A DNA stretch of 64,000 nt from Apteryx mantelli (Eukaryota > Chordata > Aves > Apterygiformes > Apterygidae), in NCBI RefSeq assembly GCF_036417845.1, contig NC_089985.1, forward strand, positions 32,880,583-32,944,582, in the 5' to 3' direction. The notes below the pieces were generated by a model. That model was not told the DNA's origin. It made no database searches and worked only from the letters and a program-made list of their open reading frames with translations. A program made the position numbers and the translations under genes. Below, piece by piece: positions 56,451 to 64,000 of this stretch (its first letter is position 1; each line of letters opens with the position of its first letter).

Positions 56451-59400
56451 AGTGCTTCCTGCTTGGCCATATAGGAGCAGTTCGGCCTTTAGGTGTTGCC
56501 TTTGGACCCACAGACTTGGCCCTGCACAGGTGGCTTGGGCTTGTACGAATGCTGCCAGTCATCAGTGGAGCTCAGCTCACCATCTGCTACCTTAAAGGAG
56601 AACGTAACAGCGTCCAGAAGAGTTTCTTTAGGTGTATTCTGATGATAAGTGCTCATGCAGTAGATAAATATTTGGGGGGGATTAAAAAATAAAAAACAAA
56701 AAAACATTTCAGAGCAGCCATCCCTACTCTTATTTTTCTGTCCTGCAATCAAACCAAAAAACCCAATACCTGGACAGAGCAAGGCCCTGAAATCCAGCAC
56801 ACTTTAAGGTGGAGGCACCCTAACTCATATAAACCAAATGATGCTGTTACTCTCCAGGGATTACTCCTGTATGTTATCAGTTCTGACAGCAGAACATTTT
56901 GCTGGTCACTTAACATTTCTGCTCATATTGATGGTCAAAGTACTCTGTTTTGCTCAGCATTACTTTGAATTGGACTGTAAGTCTCCTGCCCTCTCTATAG
57001 ATTTTTCTCATGAACTGACCCAAATTTACCTATTTTTGTCTTTTACTTTTGTATTATCAGGGATCATAATTGTATGTCATTCAACAGGGGCTCAGGCCCC
57101 TGCACATAATCACACTGTTGTGGACCAGGCTATGAAAACAGATATTCTTTTAGCAAGAAACTCACTCTGCCCACCGCCCCCACTAAATTAACAAACCTGA
57201 GTAGATAAGCTCATGTAAACTGGCTGCCTGTAGTTCAGAATCAGGGGACAAATCTTCCCTCTAGTGGTTATACAGTACAGTAAGTGTTGCAGGTACTTTC
57301 TCACCCCATTTGAAGACTAAAAGCTTTATTTTCACCAGCTCTTCAGGCTCAGCATGGACCATAAATGTATTGACAAGTGGCTTACATATCCTACATGAAT
57401 ATGTATTCATTTATTGAGCTTAAAACTGGAGTAGCTGCTTATTTGCAGAGCTCCAGACAGACCCACATATCTGTGTCTACGGTACAGCTTGTATGAGCCC
57501 ATCCCCATGGCCAGCCCACCAGGAGTGCCTGGGCCACGGCAGGCAATTAGCAGCACGGCACAGCATGTCCTGCGCACCTGAAAAGTCGGACAGCCAGAAG
57601 ACATAGCTGGCCCATTTTTGCAGCCCTTACACCAAACATGTAGTGAGATAGAGAGGACCAGGCCTAGAGTTTAAGGGTCTTTGTCCTGGTTTCGATCTCG
57701 TCTCCACTGTAGCAGCTGTCAGCACAGATTTGTGACTGTGCCATTCAAGTCCTAACTGCAGAGCAAGCACTATCATTAGTGCATATATTTCCAAAAGGAC
57801 TAAGAGGTCTCACTTTTCCAGTTACAAATTAGGGAGCTTAATCACACCATGTCAAACTTGCTCCCTACAACCAGGCCACTGAATATTGAAACGACTTTGT
57901 GACCAAAATGTTCTGGTCCGATGGCTCAGCATCTCGGACTACTGGGCCACCTGCTTTAGAGTTGGAAATAGCCATCAGAAACTTCCCTGCTCACAATAGC
58001 ATTTCAGTGGCACAGTTCAATCTCAGCACTTGTCAGGGAGCCACTGGACTGACTTCCTGGAGAAGACACAGGGGATAACATTTTCAGGGGCTGCATCAAA
58101 CTCAGTACTCAGTAGAAGATCTGGAAATACCTCCCAGGAAGCTGTGCAATTTCCAGTTTTGTAAGCCTTCAGCTATCTTCTAACCATCGTACACAGAGGC
58201 AGAGACAAAAATAACTAGCCTCTTTGCTCTTCCGCTGTTTGGGGAGACACGATACCCCATCAACAGCCAGTTCTAGCACAGTTCCAGAGAACAGCCGATG
58301 CAGAAGCAGCCGTGGCTTTCCAACGAAGACGCAGTATCCCCTACAAAGTGACAGCCAGACAGAGGTGACCTGGGTTGCACAGGGATGAAAACTATGGAAA
58401 CAGAAAGTTTCCAGTAAGATCATCAACACAAAGTCAGTGATTTTGAGGAGTCTTTTGAAGGTGCTAGCTATATTCATTTTTAAAAATAGCTCTAAATATA
58501 GAAGAATATTAACCAAGCATTTAAATCTACTGTCTTTCAACCAAGCGTGTAAAATCTACTGCAAATTCTACTGCAGCACAAATTCTTGTGTGAAAGGATT
58601 TTCCATTTAGAGAACATCCCAGGACTGAATGTTTCAAAATTACAAATACTTCAAGCCCTGCTCTTCTCTGCTTGATCCATCTCCACTCCTGATCCCATTA
58701 GACAGAAGAATGCCTCCGATTCCGCTGTCATTACATCTCTAATAACATGGTAAACAAACACCTCTTTTCTTCAGAGCCAGATGGAACCACAAACATTGTT
58801 CATTTTAAGAAGAAAGAGTGATAATCAAATATAACATTTCTGTATCTAGGGCCATGGGGTCACAAGGAGCAAAGCCATGAGAACACAGGCCAAGCAGCAG
58901 AAACACAAGATTTTGTCTGATTCTCAGCTCAGTCATGGTAAAGTTTTCTTCCCTTGTGTTCTCTTTCCTCTCCCTGTACCTTTATTTTCCCGTATGTACA
59001 ATCATGATGAATGGGGAGGTGTCCTGAGAGACCCAGCTGGATTATGCCACCTAAGAATGGGAAGAAGTGTTGCTTTCACTACTGATGGGCTGCTACAGAG
59101 ATCCACCATTGGAGCAATAGGGGAAAAAATTAAAAACTACTTTACTGTCCACATTTAAATTCCTCACAGAAACACTGCTTTAAGGGGGATGTCACCAGAA
59201 AGCTTGACCAGGACAAGTTCCTTGTGCACCAAGACCACAGTCTCACAACACTGTCTCAGCATTTACCCACGCTGCTTTTCTAACATTTTGTTATATTTTG
59301 TTTACAACTCACTTGGTTGAGAACTGACCCTCTGGCCTGCTTTTATGCAGTCTGAAGCAGCAAACTTGCAAGTAAGGGGGGTCCTCTGGCCATGCTGACA

Positions 59401-61689
59401 CTCCAAGGTGTTACAGGAATACCAATGTTATCTAACTTACCTACCAAAAAGAAGTCAATTCTGACAAAAACAGGGGAAACCACCCCACTTCCAAGTGTCA
59501 GACCTTTGTGCCAATGGGTCTCATCCTGATACAAGGAAGGAATGTGTTATGGTGTACAATTCTGCATTTCGAGGCACATGAAAACACCTGAAGGAAAAAA
59601 GTCCTTGCTCTCCCTGTCAGTCAATTTACCATCTCCCAGGGCCAGAAAATGCAGTCCCCCATTTGCTTGGCAAAAAGGCTGCAAGTAGCTTGATCAAGTT
59701 TGGCTTTTTAGTTAGGCTCTTATTTAAAAACAGTTCTGATGCATTCAATGCAAGAAATGTTTCCTTTTCCTTACTTTGCCATTTCTGCCTTTCTTAGGCC
59801 CTTGGATTCGTTCTTATCTTGTCATTAATTACATGACAGGTTGAAAAAAATGCCTGTCAAAATTACAGATAGTGAGTGCTACAGCCTTGTGCTAGAGACA
59901 TCGGTCTTCTAAGCTCAGAAAGAGGCTCACGTGTAGATCTGGAAGCCCTGAATTTGTTTCCTGTTCCAATTATTCATCCAGGGATGTTACATCTGTATTT
60001 AAAAATGAATACAGTGACTCTGACATCTTCAAAGCAGGAAGTTAATAATGAATCAAAATTGCCCTTATTTCAGCTCACTAGGGGAAAATGATAAATGGAG
60101 CATGAATACGATAAGGTGATCTGCTGTTCAGATCATGACAGTCCTATCCACATCTCTTTGGATTATTCCGCTGCTATGCAGGGTACTGTGCACACATGCA
60201 CAGATACAACCCAGTCAAAACCAAAAAGAAGGCATTATCAGGGAGCAAGACCACCTCCTTGCAGAAGAGCTCCCCAAAAAGATGAGCCTCTTCTAGAAAC
60301 ACCTTATTATTCCCTTAATGGGGAGAGTTCACACCCAGCATGTACGAGTTGCCGCTGAAGAAGACCCCACAAATAAAACCTTATTATCTACTTTTAGTGC
60401 TCAGCTGAACATTCATCACATCCAAAGAACAGGCTGAGAAAGTATGGACTGACAATAAATATTATAGCAACTGACTCCTGCAGTTGCGCTACCAACCAGA
60501 TTGCATAAGCTCACCATCACTATTCAAACCATGGTTAAAGGTAGCATAAAACATCTGTTACAATCCCTGCCCAAAAAACTTGGGTCTTCTTCTGACAGGA
60601 GGATGAGTTGCTTAGCCTTCCTGCCTCCATTTCTTGCTTTGGCAAAGGAGGGAATGCTTACCAGCTCCATTGGGCTGACAAAATGATTAACGCTTATAAG
60701 GTAGTCTGGACATGACTGATAATCAGTCAGTGCTAAGGACCGTTATTCCTGTTGATGTGGATGTGGGAAATATTTCAGTGTTGCTCCTGGGAAGCTCCTG
60801 GCTGCCTTTTGTTTACTTGTCTACCTGTGCCACAGTGGTACGTTGCTGCTCTGCGCACAGACTGCGTATCACTTAGCATTGCTGCAGCATGCCATAGTCC
60901 ACAGACATACAGATTGCCTCTGCTAGGAATTAAAACAAGAGAAGCTCAAAGCAAGAATGCTTCGGGATCCCTTTGTGAAAGACAGATTAAAAAAAATTAC
61001 TACAGTCTGTTAAGCCAGATTCTTATGAATATTGCCACGTTAAACCAGCTGTGCATATTCACACCAATGCATTTTTTCATGTAAGTTGTTGCTTAGCAAT
61101 TGAGAAACTGGCTGGTGGCTCCATGAGGGTTATTATGCCATTTCATAATACCTTTATTATAGATAGTAGCTCTCCTGAAATGGGAATGAGAGCTATTTTT
61201 TGTCCCTTCAAATACCATTTGTAGGCCTGGCTGACTAGATGCTGGTCTGAGAAAAATTATTCTATGAAGCGTGCAATAATTCCTCTACACCACTCCAAAA
61301 TATATAAAAATAAAACCACGTTTATAATATCCTATTCCTCAAGATAAACATCTCTAAGAGATGAAGCAACAGGATGAAATTAATATACCAATTAAATACA
61401 ACATTCCGAGAGCAAATCTAAGTCATTGAGGTCTTTAGTCCTGAGAAAAACACAGGACACAGAACATACATGTGTATGAGGAACCTCACAAACAAAGCAA
61501 CAAAGAGGAGTCTGTTTTAGATCACCAGTCCTATTCTCTTTCCTTGATGGAAAAGAGTTTGCATGAATTCCACCCAAATTAAAAAGCACTGGAGCATGCA
61601 ATTATAATGGTGGAGGGCATTTAAAATGCATTTACTGAGAAGAAACATTGATTGTTATCTCTCTCCAGATGTCAATACACTCCTTTAAA

Positions 61690-62004
61690 TAGCTCCCCTT
61701 TAGTCATTTTATTTCAGATTTCAAAAATAAAGCATGCAGCAGTCAGTTACGGGAAGGGAAAAAAGCTCATTCTGATGAATTTGCACTGAAGTACAACACT
61801 CCATTTTGGCAATTAGTTATGTTGCTTAAATGACCCAAGTCGTCATCTTGCATCAGTGCCAGACAGGCTTGACCGCCACACTCCTGGGATGTCTCCTGAT
61901 CCTTTCTGCAGTCAGACCAACTTCGTAGAACAAAAGAGATGGGAACTGCCCCAGCTAGGAAGCCCTCCAACTGTTTCTGGCTCACTTTGCTCACAGATCA
62001 GGTT
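61690..62004 (-). other. ATPAF1: Probable ATPAF1 3' UTR
   Basis: About 0.3 kb of non-coding sequence from the stop to just past the first minus-strand AATAAA at 61713-61708. A second AATAAA at 61158-61153 would give a longer, roughly 0.85-kb form. Confidence 0.55.
61708..61713 (-). terminator. ATPAF1 polyadenylation signal AATAAA
   Basis: Plus-strand TTTATT reads AATAAA on the minus strand 292 bp after the ATPAF1 stop. A GAGTGTATTG-type stretch follows within 30 bp. The spacing is typical for a vertebrate proximal poly(A) site. Confidence 0.55.
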
Positions 62005-62199
62005 CTATGACTTGTCAGAATCCTGACTAGGTCTCAATCCTCTTCCAAGTCCACTCTGCTCAAGCTCTGCTATAACTGACATGTATTTAAATTCATTAGG
62101 TCTGTGGTTGAAGATCTCCACTAATTTATATGTCTCAGAACGATCTGTCGCATAGAAAAGCTGCACCTGATTCGCCAAGCACTGTGCTTCATGGACAAC
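62005..62199 (-). CDS. ATPAF1: ATPAF1 terminal coding exon
   Basis: Sixty-four codons and TAG, starting [20 protein letters not shown] after a TTTAACTTCCAG acceptor and ending SQDSDKS. The core is strongly conserved with the family; the last dozen residues after SGLG are divergent, as expected for this tail. A 984-bp intron separates it from the exon upstream. Confidence 0.94.
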   Translation of the reverse strand, partial: VVHEAQCLANQVQLFYATDRSETYKLVEIFNHRPNEFKYMSVIAELEQSGLGRGLRPSQDSDKS

Positions 62200-63911
62200 C
62201 TGGAAGTTAAAACAAAGAATCTGTTACCAACGGTTCTTTGTTGTATTAAAGTTTCCCTTTGAAAAGGACTCCTCAGTGTCTGAAAGGCTGCAATCCAGTC
62301 CTGCTACTCATCAAATGACTCAATTCCCAGTTCTAGTTTTGCAAATCTCTTCACAAATGACCTCCCTCTTGTTGCTAACCTCCTTACACACCTTAGTGCT
62401 GTGTCTACAAATTAGTCTCCTGGTGAGCATACATCTGAGGTCAAAGACTGACCGTGTCTTTCATGGTCCCTACCCACTTTAAGGCACCAGAGATGCACCA
62501 AAGTCTCATCTTCCCCTTCTTATGGTTGACCTACGTTATGTTGCAAGAATTGACCGTCTACTCTGAGTTACAACAGGGCAAATGCATTATCAGTCATCTC
62601 CTCTGCACATAGTTTCAGAACTAGTATAAGTAGGTTAATTAGAGTTGGGATGCTTTAGTTACCTTGTTCCACCAGCATAATCCCTACTGCTATTAGTGCC
62701 AGCACTATACTATTACAGATATGCAAATAGCAGTAAAACTGCACACAGGGAAAAGGGCAAAGGCACAAGGAAACCTAATAGAGAATTAAAGATCTGGAGA
62801 TCTCTTGATTTGACTGGCAGCCAGCAGCATTAAGTTTCAGAACATTGTTTTAGCTTGTTGGCAGGTAGCACCAACTTCTTCATTTAAATTTGCTTCCATT
62901 AACAAGAAAAAGAGCCATTTCTAAATTTTTCAGAACAATAAACCATAATACCCAGTGCAAGGAAAAAAAAGAATGCATAAGCTGCACTCATCAAACAGTC
63001 AAAGATTGTTGATTTCTTTCTACCTTTCCCTAGATTATTAAATGGATTGGGTTAAAGAAATCTAGTAAGCCCAATCTTTGAGAAAGGGTCTTTTAAAGAC
63101 TTTACTTTTATTTGTTCTTAATTCAGAACTATAGGGGAGCTGCAGCATAAAATGAAGGAAGCCAACAAGTAGATTTCTCTTACCAAGAACTTGGAGTCCA
63201 TTTCTGCTGTCATTAGTACTATTCCTTTTTCCTTCTGCAGCTCAGGATAATGGTACAAGACCAAGTGGCTAGGAGCAGTTTCACCTTGGGTCTGAAGGAG
63301 ATAAAGAAACCTGCTGGTGTCCCATAGAGAAATTTAGTTTTCTTGCCTATTTTAAGACTTGATTACAAAGCTTTTGAGTACTAATTGCTATGCAGATAGC
63401 CATTTTTCAGAGGCCAAAGGTCAGTTCTAATTAACAGTCCTTTACTCTGAGTATTTATAATAAAGAGTGATTGGTAGAGTTAGGTCAGGCTTTTTCTTGA
63501 CTGAAGACCAATTTGCATGTAAATAACTTGCAATTTCCAGAAAGGCATATGATCTCACAGCATCTACTGCTTTTCTAGGTAGTTTGTGAAAACATTTCCA
63601 AGAAGTTTGGCCCTTGCTTCTATCTTTCAGTCTGTTTGGCTTTACATCATTCTCCTTTAAAGAGCAACTTAGTACCTGTAAAGTTATTAAGTACCCATAA
63701 TGGCAAATTTTGCACTGATCATTCTTTTCAAGTTAAGCTAGACAAACTGTTCATTTAGCAAATATATATTTCTGGATTGGAAACTAGTTTTGGACTTTTT
63801 ATTTTAACCACTCACCTGAATGTTTATAAGTGAAGTGAAGTGCAATTCTGTTCCTGACCATTGCCCCACAAAGAATTCATAGCCTTCCTTTCTTGGCAAA
63901 GCATACAGAAA
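62005..63911 (-). CDS. ATPAF1: ATP synthase F1 complex assembly factor 1, last three coding exons (partial gene)
   Basis: Three exons of 96, 108 and 195 nt, all in phase 0, encode 132 C-terminal residues. Recognisable blocks are [40 protein letters not shown] and [18 protein letters not shown], typical of the ATP11 family. As I recall it, the human protein is 328 residues and its last 132 have the same exon lengths, so the first roughly 196 residues lie beyond the right edge. The protein is a mitochondrial matrix chaperone that binds the F1 beta subunit until it assembles with alpha. The mitochondrial targeting segment would be off the window. The gene lies on the same strand as MOB3C, tail towards the MOB3C promoter. 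No coding defect was seen. Confidence 0.96.
63184..63291 (-). CDS. ATPAF1: ATPAF1 penultimate coding exon
   Basis: Thirty-six codons, [20 protein letters not shown] through TAEMDSKFL, between a CTCCTTCAG acceptor and a TTCTTG/GTAAGAG donor. Phase is 0 on both sides. A 524-bp intron separates it from the exon upstream. Confidence 0.94.
63816..63911 (-). CDS. ATPAF1: ATPAF1 exon encoding [10 protein letters not shown]...LINIQ
   Basis: Thirty-two codons between a TCTCTGCAG acceptor (exon starts at 63911) and an ATTCAG/GTGAGT donor (exon ends at 63816). This is the first ATPAF1 exon visible in the window. The remaining 89 bases to the right edge are intron. Confidence 0.94.
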
Positions 63912-64000
63912 CTGCAGAGAAGTAACAAAAAAATAATTCTGCCTTTCACAGAACAAAATGAACAAGAATCCCCACCTATGCTGGCTTCCAACGTAAACTC

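Larger units (their letters stand above)
49621..61689. other. Intergenic region between the MOB3C promoter side and the ATPAF1 3' end
   Basis: About 12 kb with no recognisable coding exon on either strand. It holds the hairpin at 50575-50634, the CRE at 51144, an orphan CpG-rich patch at 54985-55250 and an L3/CR1-type tail at 56380-56450. The long minus-strand open frame at 54663-55463 comes from the CpG-rich composition and does not look like a protein family. Confidence 0.6.

Noticed and set aside
57665-57730. TTGTCCTGGTTTCGATCTCG, resembling the start of some avian LTRs
   Set aside because: Similarity ends after about a dozen bases, and no LTR end, TATA box or target duplication was found.

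Overview
The window reads as vertebrate nuclear DNA, most likely from a bird. It has long introns, CpG-island promoters, CR1 LINE fragments, one retroviral solo LTR, a few worn MIR-like SINEs, and no Alu, B1 or L1. Interspersed repeats are sparse for 64 kb, which fits a bird better than a turtle or crocodile, although those are not excluded. No bacterial-style gene, rRNA, tRNA or CRISPR array is visible.

Two host genes can be identified from their protein sequence, both on the minus strand. MOB3C (about 49.3 to 19.2 kb) is complete in its coding part: three coding exons at 39446-39029, 26603-26401 and 20729-20700 join in phase to give exactly 216 residues, the length I recall for human MOB3C. 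The last exon codes for only nine residues. A CpG island at 48.2-49.6 kb, with a strong splice donor at 49074, is the likely MOB3C promoter and non-coding first exon. ATPAF1 enters at the right edge. Its last three coding exons (63911-63816, 63291-63184, 62199-62005) encode 132 C-terminal residues and end upstream of a polyadenylation signal at 61708-61713.

At the left, a compact CpG island at about 7.0-7.66 kb carries a perfect palindromic NRF1 site, G-runs and a minus-strand ATG-GAG directly followed by a GTGAGG donor. It looks like the promoter and first exon of a third minus-strand gene whose body lies off the left edge. In other amniotes MKNK1 lies beyond the 3' end of MOB3C, so MKNK1 is the synteny-based guess, but no MKNK1 coding exon is visible here.

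Layout: 1-7.3 kb, presumed first intron of the left gene; 7.0-7.7 kb, its CpG island; 7.7-19.2 kb, intergenic, with a CR1 copy split by a solo LTR at 17.5-18.4 kb; 19.2-49.5 kb, MOB3C with its introns, old SINE pieces, local duplications and secondary GC-rich pockets; 49.6-61.7 kb, intergenic, with a perfect CRE, a 60-nt hairpin, an orphan CpG-rich patch at 55 kb and an L3/CR1-type tail; 61.7-64 kb, the 3' end of ATPAF1. The genes are not an operon. They are neighbours with separate jobs: MOB3C is a kinase-adaptor protein, and ATPAF1 is a mitochondrial F1-ATPase assembly chaperone. I found no convincing undescribed system. The most useful results are the exact MOB3C gene model with its tiny terminal exon, the nested LTR-in-CR1 insertion, and a few unexplained structured or CpG-rich patches.
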